A stretch of 64,000 nt of DNA from the NCBI RefSeq assembly GCF_017874615.1, contig NZ_JAGIKV010000026.1:37941-101940 (forward strand), given 5' to 3'. Shown piece after piece: positions 48,306-57,418 of the stretch (position 1 is its first letter; every line of letters begins with the position of its first letter). Under the pieces are notes generated by a model. The model was not told where the DNA came from. It did no database searches and was given only the letters and a program-made list of their open reading frames with translations. The stretch comes from Paenibacillus xylanexedens (lineage in GTDB: Bacteria; Bacillota; Bacilli; Paenibacillales; Paenibacillaceae). The position numbers and the translations under genes were made by a program.

Positions 48306-49598
48306 TTAGGTCGTTACTAACAAATCCTTGGTCTCCTGAGAGATCACCCGCTGCATACTGGACTTGATAATGTCGCAGCCGGCGGCCAGATGCTCCATCG
48401 AGACGGTCAGCGGAGGCATGATCTTCAGTACACAGTCTCCTCTGCCGGCTCTTTCAATGATGAGCCCGTTCTCGAAGCTGATATCCGTCACCCGCTTCGC
48501 CCCGGCTTCATCCATGAACCCCGAGACGTCAATGCCCCAGATCAGGCCGAGTCCGCGGATGGCGATGGACGGATGCAGAGGCTTGATTTCTTGATCAAGG
48601 AACGAGCGCACATACTCTTCCTTCTGCTTCACCTGAGCTTCCAGTTCGGTTCTGTCCCGGAACTCGAGAGCAGCCTTCGCGGCCACAAAAGCCAGCTGGT
48701 TGCCGCGGAAGGTGCCGTTGTGCTCGCCCGGCGTCCAGATATCCAGTTCGGGCTTCAGCAGCAGGAGGGACATTGGCAGGCCGTACCCGCTGATCGACTT
48801 CGACAGGGTAATGAGATCCGGCTCGATCCCCGCACGTTCGAAGGAGAAGAATTCGCCTGTCCGGCCGCATCCTACTTGAATCTCGTCTGTAATGAGCAGA
48901 ATATCGTGCCTGCGGCAAATCTGCTGCAGCTCACGTAGCCACTGCGCGTCGACAACGTGAATTCCGCCTTCGGCTTGTACCGTTTCAAGCAGAATCGCGG
49001 CCGGCTTGTCGATTCCGGAGTGCGAATCAGTCAGGATATTCTCGATATAACCGAGCGTATCCATTTCTGCGAAAGCCCCGCTCGGGTGCGGCATGAACGT
49101 AACTCCGTCCAGAGGAAGCCCCGCCCCTTCTCTCATGGACTTGGAGCTTGTCGCCGACAGACTACCGAGCGACATGCCGTGGAAGCCACCCATGAATGCG
49201 AATATTCCACTTCTCTTCTTCGCCTTGCGTGCGAGCTTCAGGGCCGCTTCCACCGCATTCGTCCCTGTTGGACCGCAGAATTGAAGCTTGTAATTCAGCT
49301 TCTTCGGCTCCAGGATCCGCTCGGAGAAGCTCTGGATGAATTCACGCTTGGCCATTGTATACATATCCAGACCGTGCATAATCCGGTCGGAGGTCAAGTA
49401 ATCGAGAACCCGGTCTTTAATATAATCGTTGTTATGGCCGTAATTGAGTGCCCCGGCACCTGCAAAGAAATCAATATATGCTCTTCCGTCCTCAGAATAT
49501 AAAAGGTCTCCCTTGGCCCGGTCGAATACCACCGGAAAGCTTCTGCAGTAAGATCTTACGTTGGATTCCAGCTTTTCAAAAATGCTCACTCGCTTCAT
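48306..49598 (-). CDS. ectB: Diaminobutyrate--2-oxoglutarate aminotransferase
   Basis: A 430-residue PLP-dependent class-III aminotransferase. EctB converts L-aspartate-4-semialdehyde and glutamate to L-2,4-diaminobutyrate, the residue used at five positions of the predicted lipopeptide. Evidence: the family-specific start ESNVRSYCRSFPVVFDRAKG, the DFFAGAGALNYGHNN segment, the PLP-binding Asp in LLITDEIQVGCGRTG and the Schiff-base Lys in LSKSISGYGLP. No ectA or ectC (ectoine genes) is adjacent, so the role is precursor supply, not ectoine synthesis. GGAGG directly touches the ATG at 49598; the GTG three codons later (49589) has the better 9-nt spacing and may be the real start. It is the first gene of the cluster, and 690 bp separate it from pmxA. 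Confidence 0.93.
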   Translation of the reverse strand: MKRVSIFEKLESNVRSYCRSFPVVFDRAKGDLLYSEDGRAYIDFFAGAGALNYGHNNDYIKDRVLDYLTSDRIMHGLDMYTMAKREFIQSFSERILEPKKLNYKLQFCGPTGTNAVEAALKLARKAKKRSGIFAFMGGFHGMSLGSLSATSSKSMREGAGLPLDGVTFMPHPSGAFAEMDTLGYIENILTDSHSGIDKPAAILLETVQAEGGIHVVDAQWLRELQQICRRHDILLITDEIQVGCGRTGEFFSFERAGIEPDLITLSKSISGYGLPMSLLLLKPELDIWTPGEHNGTFRGNQLAFVAAKAALEFRDRTELEAQVKQKEEYVRSFLDQEIKPLHPSIAIRGLGLIWGIDVSGFMDEAGAKRVTDISFENGLIIERAGRGDCVLKIMPPLTVSMEHLAAGCDIIKSSMQRVISQETKDLLVTT

Positions 49599-49828
49599 CC
49601 TCCATCGGAATTGGGATAAGGTTGGCTCTATCTTTCCGAACCTTCCTTTCTAAACCTTCTGACGTCATGGAGCAACATATTCTAGGCTGTCATTTTCCAC
49701 AATTGTTGGTCCCCACATGCCGGCTTGTTGGTAAGCCAGTATACTGGTCTCTCGCACACAGCTTGGATGGGTATAAAAAACCCTACAATTCCATTTATTA
49801 GAATAATAGGGAATAAGACCTAGGTTGA

Positions 49829-49856
49829 ATTATATCAAAATTTACAAGAATGTATA
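49829..49856 (-). promoter_or_regulatory. Candidate promoter of the ectB-pmx cluster
   Basis: On the minus strand TATACA, 16 nt, TATAAT (perfect -10 box) lies about 230 bp before ectB in a very AT-rich stretch. Repeats of TTGTTAAAT-like sequence (about 49,866-49,900) lie just upstream. This is the only good sigma-A-like site I noticed before ectB. Confidence 0.4.
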
Positions 49857-50199
49857 GTGAAATTTTTGTTAAATATAGTCATTATATTGTTAAATTTGGT
49901 TTATAAAACATTATGTGTTAACATTTTTCGTTAAAAATAGTGAATTGAGAAGAAACGTTGGGCATGATTTGACATCAATCAAGGAATTCGACGAGTGTTG
50001 ACATTCAGTCATTTAACAGGTAAATTTGGTATTTATTCCCTTTAAATATTCTTTGCCGGTGTTCCGATTCCTTGCACTTTTTAATTTTCAACATGATTAC
50101 CTGACCAATTTCTGAAAGCCTGGCTGGAAACTGGCCACAGCGTCCGCACGGATGGTAGCCGACATAGTTTTGTATCACGCCTTCTTCTCTACGCCTCTG

Positions 50200-50560
50200 T
50201 TAGAGTAAAGGGGAAATATATTCTGTTCCTCCTCATCAAACCGTACGTGAGATTTTCCTTCATACGCTTTCCGATGTCCTTCACTCATTTACATGCAGAT
50301 TACAATAGCCTTCTAAATCCAAGTTGAACGGACAATGATTTCACTTCGTGTAATAAGCTTCTTCATCGAGCGCATTGTTGCTTCTTGGCATACCATTTTT
50401 GTGAGTTGCTGAAAGATGTACCCGTCACGTTCAGTCATCTTCCTTTCCATTCAAATAATCTTTTATGCCCGATCCGCATCCTTCTTGGGGATATATTTGA
50501 ACTTACGAGTTGCGAATGTTAAGGACCCTCTTTAAGAAATTGATTACATTCGTGCACGAA
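50200..50560 (-). mobile_element. Decayed 3' end of a group II intron
   Basis: The minus strand at about 50,272-50,237 reads AAGCGTATGAAGGAAAATC followed by TCACGTACGGTTTG. This is a degenerate version of group II intron domain V, whose usual form is GAGCCGTATG...CACGTACGGTTC. It is followed by a short G-rich/C-rich pairing region and a CTCTAAC-like end (about 50,205), as expected for domain VI and the 3' splice end. Sequence before it (50,560-50,290) has stop-broken frames where a maturase end could have been. The rest of 49,599-50,785 holds the cluster promoter region and the glmS terminators; no gene is visible. Confidence 0.5.
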
Positions 50561-50671
50561 GAATATTTCAAATGTGAGAATTACAAAAGGTACTCTTCCT
50601 AAGGTGCTCTATAATCTGATGCATTTTCATCCAATGAATGACCGCAATCTACCATGCAAAAACACAAATAA

Positions 50672-50696
50672 GGTGGTTCTAATATTCAGAACCACC
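50672..50696 (-). terminator. Second terminator after glmS
   Basis: GGTGGTTCT / AGAACCACC, 9-bp arms and 7-nt loop, followed on the minus strand by TTATTTGTGTTTTTG. It backs up the terminator at 50,709-50,742. Confidence 0.55.
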
Positions 50697-50708
50697 CTCC
50701 TGAAACAT

Positions 50709-50742
50709 CAAAAAAGTCCTGATGACTTAGAGTCATCAGGAC
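50709..50742 (-). terminator. Rho-independent terminator of glmS
   Basis: On the minus strand GTCCTGATGACT, 3-nt loop, AGTCATCAGGAC, then TTTTTTG: 12-bp perfect stem with U-tract, 44 bp after the glmS stop. Confidence 0.85.
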
Positions 50743-50785
50743 CATTATTTTGTCCATACTTTATTAGTTTACTGAATTCCTTACC

Positions 50786-52618
50786 TTACTCAACCGTTAC
50801 ACTTTTCGCAAGGTTACGTGGTTTATCCACATCATGACCCAGTGCCAGGGAAGCATAGTAGGCCAGCAATTGCAGCGCAACTACAGACAAAGCAGGGCTA
50901 AGCAGTGGCAGCGTCTTAGGAATCGCAAACGCTTGGTCTACGGATTTCAGCAATGGTGCTACGTGCTCTTCGTACGTAATTGCCAATACATCTGCACCAC
51001 GTGCTTTTACTTCCTTAATGTTGCTCACTGTTTTCTCAAGTACGTTCTCCTGCGTTGCCAGGGCAATAACAGGGATACCGTCTTCGATCAATGCAAGCGT
51101 GCCGTGTTTCAACTCACCCGCAGCATACGCCTCGGAGTGAATATAAGAGATCTCTTTCAGCTTCAAAGATCCTTCTTGAGCTACTGCATAGTCAAGACCA
51201 CGGCCAATGAAGAAGAGATGTTCATGTTTGGAGATTTGCTCTGCATATCCTTTGATTGCTTCCGCTTGCTCTAACATGGATTCCACTTGCTCAGGCAATG
51301 CTTGCATTGCTGCCAGCGTGTGTTCAATCTCTTCTGCAGATTGAGTACCACGAACTTGTGCAAGGTACAGACCAAGCAAGTTGAACGCGATCAACTGTGA
51401 AGTATACGCTTTGGTAGAAGCTACTGCAATTTCAGGACCTGCCAATGTTGCGATAACATCATCTGCATCACGTGCAATGGAGCTGCCCACTACGTTTGTG
51501 ATTGCCAGTACATGTGCACCATTGGATTGTGCTTCACGCAATGCAGCAAGCGTATCGGCAGTTTCACCGGATTGGCTCACTACGATTACAAGTGTATCTT
51601 TGTGCACGATTGGGGAACGGTAACGGTACTCGGAAGCCACATCTGTTTCAACCGGAATACGTACCAATTGCTCAATCACTGTACGTCCAACCAGACCTGC
51701 ATGGTACGCTGTACCACATGCAATGATTTGAACGTTACGGATATTTTTGATTTGTTCTTCAGTCATTTTCAACTCAGGAAGTTGAACTTTTTTGCCTTCA
51801 TTATCGATGCGACCCAGCATAGTATCACGATATGCTTTTGGTTGCTCATGAATTTCTTTCAGCATGAAGTGCTCGAATCCGCCTTTTTCTGCGGTTACAG
51901 CATCCCAATCGACACGAATCATTTCCCGAGAAATAAAGTTGCCTTCAATCGTCATCAATTCGACAGCATCATGTGTCAATACAGCCATTTCGCCATCATT
52001 CAGAATGTACACGTTACGTGTATGTTCCAGAATTGCCGGGATGTCGGAACCAATGAAGTTCTCGCCTTCACCAATACCAATAATCAATGGGCTTGCTTGA
52101 CGCACAGCTACGAGTTTCTCAGGCTCATGCTCTGTCAATACACCCAGTGCAAATGCACCACGCAACAACGTGATCACTTTTTGTACTGTTTTGACGATAT
52201 CACCATTGTATTCACGTGCGATCAGGTGAGAGATAACCTCAGTATCTGTCTCGGAAGTGAACGTGTGACCTTGAGCCATCAATTCGTCCTTCAGATCCAG
52301 GTAGTTCTCAATAATACCGTTATGCACAACAGAGAACTTCTGGCTTCCATCCGTGTGTGGATGAGAGTTCTCATCCGATGGTTTACCATGAGTTGCCCAA
52401 CGTGTGTGTCCGATTCCGGCATTACCTACAAGTGGTGCACCATCCAGCTTGGCTTCAAGGTTCGCAAGACGACCAAGAGCTTTCGTGATTTGCAGACCTT
52501 CCGGTGTGAATACCGCGATACCTGCAGAATCATAACCACGATACTCAAGTTTCTTCAATCCTTCGACCAATACCGACTGAGTGTTCTTATTACCAATATA
52601 TCCAACAATACCGCACAT
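50786..52618 (-). CDS. glmS: Glutamine--fructose-6-phosphate aminotransferase (isomerising)
   Basis: A 610-residue enzyme making glucosamine-6-phosphate from fructose-6-phosphate and glutamine, the entry to cell-wall amino sugars. MCGIVGYIG at the N-terminus exposes the catalytic Cys after Met removal. Residues 1-220 form the glutamine amidotransferase domain (GHTRWATHG). Residues about 285-600 are two SIS isomerase domains (CGTAYHAG, VSQSGETADT). It ends KSVTVE, the conserved tail. GGAGG stands nine nt before the start. A glmS ribozyme lies in its leader. glmM lies just upstream on the same strand. Confidence 0.97.
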   Translation of the reverse strand: MCGIVGYIGNKNTQSVLVEGLKKLEYRGYDSAGIAVFTPEGLQITKALGRLANLEAKLDGAPLVGNAGIGHTRWATHGKPSDENSHPHTDGSQKFSVVHNGIIENYLDLKDELMAQGHTFTSETDTEVISHLIAREYNGDIVKTVQKVITLLRGAFALGVLTEHEPEKLVAVRQASPLIIGIGEGENFIGSDIPAILEHTRNVYILNDGEMAVLTHDAVELMTIEGNFISREMIRVDWDAVTAEKGGFEHFMLKEIHEQPKAYRDTMLGRIDNEGKKVQLPELKMTEEQIKNIRNVQIIACGTAYHAGLVGRTVIEQLVRIPVETDVASEYRYRSPIVHKDTLVIVVSQSGETADTLAALREAQSNGAHVLAITNVVGSSIARDADDVIATLAGPEIAVASTKAYTSQLIAFNLLGLYLAQVRGTQSAEEIEHTLAAMQALPEQVESMLEQAEAIKGYAEQISKHEHLFFIGRGLDYAVAQEGSLKLKEISYIHSEAYAAGELKHGTLALIEDGIPVIALATQENVLEKTVSNIKEVKARGADVLAITYEEHVAPLLKSVDQAFAIPKTLPLLSPALSVVALQLLAYYASLALGHDVDKPRNLAKSVTVE

Positions 52619-52879
52619 AATTTATTTCCTCCGTTTGTATATGAATACTGTATCACGAAGAGAAACAGGCAGAGGCGGCACATCGGAAAAATGAGTGATT
52701 GCCTAGCGTTTCATGAATACTTGGTACTTATTCAATTATCAATGATCAGAGCGACCTCGTGTCGCCCCGCTGCCATCATAAGCTGTAATGAATGCAATCA
52801 TGAATGTACATCATTTTCCCGTCCGCGTACTGTTTACGCTCTTCACGCACATTCATTTGAATTTTAGTTTAACTCTTGC

Positions 52880-53088
52880 ACCTGCACCGGCGCGTTGTGT
52901 GGACAGTCACCTATCCATTTTCCGCAATCCGGTTTACGGCTCTGGTGCTTCACCGGGAGGTCCCCGCCGAACAATCCGAACACCTCCACCTCGTCAGCTT
53001 GATTGCCGTTGATCTTAATCAGCCGTTCTTCAACTTAGAAGAAATCCTGATCAACATCATCCCGCGCAACTCCAAGCTCTGGCGCTTG
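52880..53088 (-). ncRNA. glmS self-cleaving ribozyme/riboswitch
   Basis: The minus strand holds the conserved core: AGCGCCAGAGCTTG with the cleavage site between A 53086 and G 53085, then CAAGCTGACGAGGTGGAGGTG, TTCGGCGGGGACCTCCCGG and a P3/P4-like end containing GGTGACTGTCCACACAA. The family senses glucosamine-6-phosphate, cleaves the mRNA and lowers glmS expression. The loop closing P1 is long (about 70 nt) and itself folds (TTGATC with GATCAA, TCTTCT with AGTTGAAGA). The rest of the 749-bp glmM-glmS gap shows no gene. Confidence 0.92.
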
Positions 53089-53367
53089 TGTAACTGTAAC
53101 CTTACGTTCCTCACTTTCTGTGTCTGAATGACGACTCCACTCATTATATGCACGTCAGGTCCATTTTGCAATGGAGCAAAGTACCTGTGACAATTTTAGC
53201 ATATTTACCTACAATCCCGACCGGATAAACGGACCTATGGTCTCATCAAGCCGGGACGCAGGAATATCCATGCATAAGTCCTAAATCATGTTATATTAAG
53301 CCCCGTTCTACACAACAATTCCCTTAAGAAAACCGTATGCAGAAGGTATTTCTTACATCTTCCAGTC

Positions 53368-54708
53368 CTATACCAGTTCTTTTTGCACTACATCTGCGAT
53401 TTGAGACACAAATTGTTCAAGTTCGTCTTTATCTGGTCCTTCCGCCATAACACGGATCAGAGATTCAGTACCTGAAGCACGAACGAGTACACGTCCATTA
53501 TCGCCGAGTTGCTGTTCTACTGTAGCGATAGCTTGCTCGATTGCAGCATTGCCCTCGTATTTGCTCTTATCTTCAACACGCACATTCACCAATACTTGTG
53601 GGTACTGGGTCATTAGCGCTTTGAGTTCACTCAGTTTTTTACCAGAAGCCTTGAGCGTATCCACGAGTTGAATCGCAGTCAGCATACCGTCTCCAGTTGT
53701 ATTGTAATCCAGGAAAATAACATGGCCAGATTGCTCTCCACCCAAGTTGTAACCACCGCGACGCATTTCCTCCATCACATAACGGTCACCTACTGCCGTT
53801 TTAGCTGTTTTCAGTGCAAGTTTCTCCGTTGCTTTGTAGAATCCGATGTTACTCATAACGGTCGATACAACAGTACTGTCCTTCAACTTACCTGCACGAT
53901 TCATCGCATCACCGCAGATACACAGAATGAAGTCTCCATCCACCTCAGCGCCAGTCTCATCAATAGCAATCAGACGATCCGCATCCCCATCAAAAGCAAG
54001 ACCCAGATCCGCTCCATGTTTGAGCACTTCTTGTTTCAGGTTCTCTGGATGAGTTGATCCACATTGCTCATTAATATTCAGGCCGTTAGGCTCAGCGCCA
54101 ATGGCAATGACTTCTGCACCTAGTTCACTGAACAATTTCGGTGCCAGCTCATAAGCTGCTCCGTTTGCACAGTCCAAAACAATTTTAAGTCCAGAGAACG
54201 ATTCATTTACAGTCGTTTTCAGGAAATCAAGGTAACGATAACGGGATTCTTCATCTGTCGTTACAGTACCCAGCCCGCCACCAACTGGCCGTGGCAATTG
54301 ATCTGTCTCCGCATCCATCAGTTCTTCAATCCGGTTCTCTGTTTCATCCGACAGCTTGAAGCCATCTCCACCAAAGAACTTGATTCCGTTATCCTCAACC
54401 GGATTGTGGGAAGCCGAGATCATCACGCCCGCGTCAGCTTTCAACAAACGTGCAATATACGCCACTCCCGGAGTGGATACCACGCCCAGACGGATCACAT
54501 CAGCGCCAATGGACAACAGACCTGCAACCAGTGCGGATTCCAACATCAATCCCGAGATACGAGTATCCATGCCGATAACCACTTTTGGTCTTTCCACACC
54601 ACCTGCAAGCACGTAACCACCACAACGTCCAATGCTGTAAGCCAGCTCTGCCGTTAACTCTTTATTGGCAACCCCTCTTACACCGTCTGTACCAAAATAT
54701 TTCCCCAT
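53368..54708 (-). CDS. glmM: Phosphoglucosamine mutase
   Basis: A 446-residue enzyme interconverting glucosamine-6-phosphate and glucosamine-1-phosphate for UDP-GlcNAc synthesis. It has the start MGKYFGTDGVRGVAN, the phosphoserine loop GVMISASHNP near residue 100, the Mg-binding DGDADR motif (FDGDADRLIA) and the phosphate-binding RASGTES near the C-terminus. Length is standard. AAGGAG precedes the ATG by seven nt. It is the last gene of the cdaA-cdaR-glmM operon, an arrangement conserved in Firmicutes, and glmS follows downstream. Confidence 0.97.
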   Translation of the reverse strand: MGKYFGTDGVRGVANKELTAELAYSIGRCGGYVLAGGVERPKVVIGMDTRISGLMLESALVAGLLSIGADVIRLGVVSTPGVAYIARLLKADAGVMISASHNPVEDNGIKFFGGDGFKLSDETENRIEELMDAETDQLPRPVGGGLGTVTTDEESRYRYLDFLKTTVNESFSGLKIVLDCANGAAYELAPKLFSELGAEVIAIGAEPNGLNINEQCGSTHPENLKQEVLKHGADLGLAFDGDADRLIAIDETGAEVDGDFILCICGDAMNRAGKLKDSTVVSTVMSNIGFYKATEKLALKTAKTAVGDRYVMEEMRRGGYNLGGEQSGHVIFLDYNTTGDGMLTAIQLVDTLKASGKKLSELKALMTQYPQVLVNVRVEDKSKYEGNAAIEQAIATVEQQLGDNGRVLVRASGTESLIRVMAEGPDKDELEQFVSQIADVVQKELV

Positions 54709-54780
54709 GATTTAACTCCTTCTATTCGCATCATATACGAGCACTATTATTATTTTTTGAGAATTTTAAAATTAGAACGT

Positions 54781-56274
54781 TTACGGATTCGCGCCACTTT
54801 TACTGCCAGTACCGCTGTTATTATTATTTAAATTACCTCGACTGCTTGTGCTCCCCTGCTGACCCTGATCCTGAGTATCCGTATTCGATTCCGTTTCTTC
54901 ATCATCAGGAACAGGCTCTGTTTCCCCATTTTCAACCTCGGCTGGTGTTGGGTCAGGTGCTACCGTTCCCTCGTCCGTCGGTTCTTCGCCAGGAGTGGTC
55001 GTGGTATCTTCAGCCTTTTCGCTAATTTTGACCGTCGCACTCAATGCAGTGGATGATTCATCCAGTTTGGCATAACGGGGCAGGTCGGCTTCAAGCTTGA
55101 TCTCATGCGTTCCGACCGCAAGTCCAGCAAGATCCCCGGTTAACGTAAGATCATCACTACTCAGACCCTCAAGCATACTTGCTGATCCTGTAAGTGTGAG
55201 GTTCAGACCGCCGCTTCGAGGCGTAACCAGCGTCCCTTCCAGTCCATTCCCCGCACCGGTAAGTGTAATGGGGACGTTCGGAAAGACTTTGGTTGTCTCC
55301 TCTGCCTCGTCAAATGGTGATATGGTTACCTTGATCTGAATCGAACTAGGCTCGATTTTCTCAAAACCGGAAGGCGGCGTCAAGTCTACGTTAACTGTCG
55401 ATGTACCCGACTGATCAAATTGTGTAAGATCAAGGGTTACTTGGTCGTAGGACTGTATACCTGCAAGCGCATCCTCTGATCCATAAACCGAGACTTCTTT
55501 CACGTTTGGCTCTACCGTGGAGAGTACCAGGCCTTCCGGAAGTTGTCCCGAATATTTGATTCTTAAGGGTACAGATGTATAGGGCTGATTGACCGGAACT
55601 CGGACTTCAACCGTTTGAGGCGTTATAATCGCATTTTCAAGGACCTTGCCTTCAGTATCGTAGGCTTGAAGCTTCACTTTTTTCTGTATGACATCTTCCT
55701 TGGCATCTTTCACGCTCACACTGCCCTGGACCTTCGCTACAGCCTCGAGTTGTCCTTCGGGCAGAGTTACCTTAACCGGCGTCGAAGGTTCAATTACGGG
55801 CGTTCCAGCGCTGTATCCGGCGGATGGTTCCCCTTCGGGTACAATATTCACATTGAAGGATTTGGTGCCCAATTTTTCTACGTTCACCGTAACCATGGAA
55901 GGTTCCATGCTGACCACTTCTACCCCGGAAGGCAAATCAGGTACAAGTGGCAGTGTATTGGACCCATCTTTCACCTGACTCAGATCAACCAGTACCTTGT
56001 AATCGTCATTCGTAAAAATCGATGTTAGCATCGAGCGCTGTCCTTTGATCTCCAGCCGGACCTCATCCGTACTTAATGAAGTGAGCACATAACTGTTGCT
56101 GTCTAATCCATAAGGTTGAACAGGCACCGTACGTTCCACAACCTTGTTGGTTGTGCCTGTTGTAATCGTAGGCGTGGTTGGTACTTCATCCAGATGAATC
56201 ATGAACCAGAGCAGCAGGCTCACCGCAAGCGCAAGTATTTTGGCAAAGTTATTATTGTTAAACCACTTATCCAT
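54781..56274 (-). CDS. cdaR: YbbR-domain regulator of the diadenylate cyclase
   Basis: A 497-residue membrane-anchored extracellular protein. I place the start at ATG 56274 because GGGAGG lies eight nt upstream and MDKWFNNNNFAKILALAVSLLLW is the standard YbbR beginning; an upstream in-frame ATG at 56316 lies inside cdaA. One N-terminal membrane segment (residues 10-28) is followed by four or so YbbR repeats (about 60-420). A long acidic, low-complexity tail follows (from about 425, rich in T, E, P, D, then N/S/G), longer than I would expect for the family. CdaR modulates CdaA. The start overlaps the cdaA stop by 8 bp. Confidence 0.92.
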   Translation of the reverse strand: MDKWFNNNNFAKILALAVSLLLWFMIHLDEVPTTPTITTGTTNKVVERTVPVQPYGLDSNSYVLTSLSTDEVRLEIKGQRSMLTSIFTNDDYKVLVDLSQVKDGSNTLPLVPDLPSGVEVVSMEPSMVTVNVEKLGTKSFNVNIVPEGEPSAGYSAGTPVIEPSTPVKVTLPEGQLEAVAKVQGSVSVKDAKEDVIQKKVKLQAYDTEGKVLENAIITPQTVEVRVPVNQPYTSVPLRIKYSGQLPEGLVLSTVEPNVKEVSVYGSEDALAGIQSYDQVTLDLTQFDQSGTSTVNVDLTPPSGFEKIEPSSIQIKVTISPFDEAEETTKVFPNVPITLTGAGNGLEGTLVTPRSGGLNLTLTGSASMLEGLSSDDLTLTGDLAGLAVGTHEIKLEADLPRYAKLDESSTALSATVKISEKAEDTTTTPGEEPTDEGTVAPDPTPAEVENGETEPVPDDEETESNTDTQDQGQQGSTSSRGNLNNNNSGTGSKSGANP

Positions 56275-57103
56275 TGTTACGTCCTCCCTTCCGTTTCCAG
56301 AAGGTTGTCCAGCCATTCTTTTTCAGATTGGATGTAGGGCGCAACTCCTCATACAGTTTGGCAATCAGCGATTCTTCCTTGATATCACGAACGACCTGTC
56401 CATTCATTGCCAGTGACACTTGTCCTGTCTCCTCGGAGACAACCAAACAGATCGCATCTGCAACTTCGGTAATCCCGATTGCTGCACGGTGACGTGTTCC
56501 CAATTCCTTACTGATAAAAGGATTCTCTGATAATGGCAAATAACAAGCTGCCGCCGAAATCTGTTTTCCCTGTATAATAACGGCTCCATCATGGAGCGGT
56601 GTATTTGGAATAAAGATGTTAATCATCAGCTCCGAGCTGACCAGAGAGTGCATCTTAATGCCCGATTCCGTGTAATCGTTCAGACCTGTTTCACGTTCAA
56701 ATACGACCAAAGCGCCAATTTTACGCCGTGACAAATAATTAACTGACTTAATAATCTCACCAATTAACACGGTTAGTTCTTCATCACTCGCTGCCGCTGA
56801 ACGTCCAAACAGCTTACCGCGTCCCAATTGCTCCAAACCACGACGTAGTTCCGGCTGAAAGATAATGAAGACCGCAACGACACCAAACGTAAACATCTGG
56901 TTCATTAACCATTTGAGCGTATACAAGTTTAGCCACGTACTTAATGCCCAGATCAGCACAAGGAACAGAATCCCTTTTAGGAGCTGAACCGCACGTGTCC
57001 CCCGCACAAGCAAAATCAGTTTGTACATAATATAGGTAACGATCAATATATCGATAACGTCCTTAATGGACTCTGTCCACGTTAAGTCAGCAAAATAATT
57101 CAT
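56267..57103 (-). CDS. cdaA: Diadenylate cyclase (c-di-AMP synthase)
   Basis: A 278-residue membrane enzyme making c-di-AMP from two ATP. Three membrane segments lie in residues 15-95; the DAC domain follows, with the catalytic DGA motif (PLHDGAVII) and RHR motif (GTRHRAAIG). It is the first gene of the cdaA-cdaR-glmM operon, linking c-di-AMP signalling (osmolyte and wall homeostasis) to amino-sugar supply. The 315-bp gap upstream holds only the rsiW terminator and presumably the operon promoter, which I could not assign firmly. Confidence 0.96.
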   Translation of the reverse strand: MNYFADLTWTESIKDVIDILIVTYIMYKLILLVRGTRAVQLLKGILFLVLIWALSTWLNLYTLKWLMNQMFTFGVVAVFIIFQPELRRGLEQLGRGKLFGRSAAASDEELTVLIGEIIKSVNYLSRRKIGALVVFERETGLNDYTESGIKMHSLVSSELMINIFIPNTPLHDGAVIIQGKQISAAACYLPLSENPFISKELGTRHRAAIGITEVADAICLVVSEETGQVSLAMNGQVVRDIKEESLIAKLYEELRPTSNLKKNGWTTFWKRKGGRNNG

Positions 57104-57346
57104 AAGCCAGCCCCCGCTATCCCCATTGATGAGTAAACCCTGATCTCATATTAACCCATTAGGATTTTATATAATCCTTTGTCTCCGCATTTTTGCATTA
57201 TTTGATTTGTGCAAAATGCTTATCTATATGTAGTAGTATGTTCTCTTTAGTATCTAGGTTATAACGTTAACGTTCAGGTTGCAAGTTACGGCAGTCTCAA
57301 ACTGCACATAAACATCACATTTACCATGAATTACAAAGTTTGCGTA

Positions 57347-57380
57347 TAAAAAAAGAGTACCCCATGCAATCTGGAGGTAC
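57347..57380 (-). terminator. Rho-independent terminator of sigW-rsiW
   Basis: GTACCTC / GGGGTAC stem (7 bp, one G-U pair) with a 10-nt loop, then TCTTTTTTTAT on the minus strand, 38 bp after the rsiW stop. Confidence 0.75.
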
Positions 57381-57418
57381 CCTGCTTGGTATATACCATT
57401 GAAGAATTTTACCCTGTT

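Noticed and set aside
48306..49598. EctB as part of an ectoine operon
   Set aside because: Neither ectA nor ectC lies next to it; the neighbour is a Dab-using peptide synthetase.
51512..52867. 451-codon plus-strand frame opposite glmS
   Set aside because: Antisense to a fully conserved glmS gene and rich in Cys/His/Trp as typical for shadow translation.
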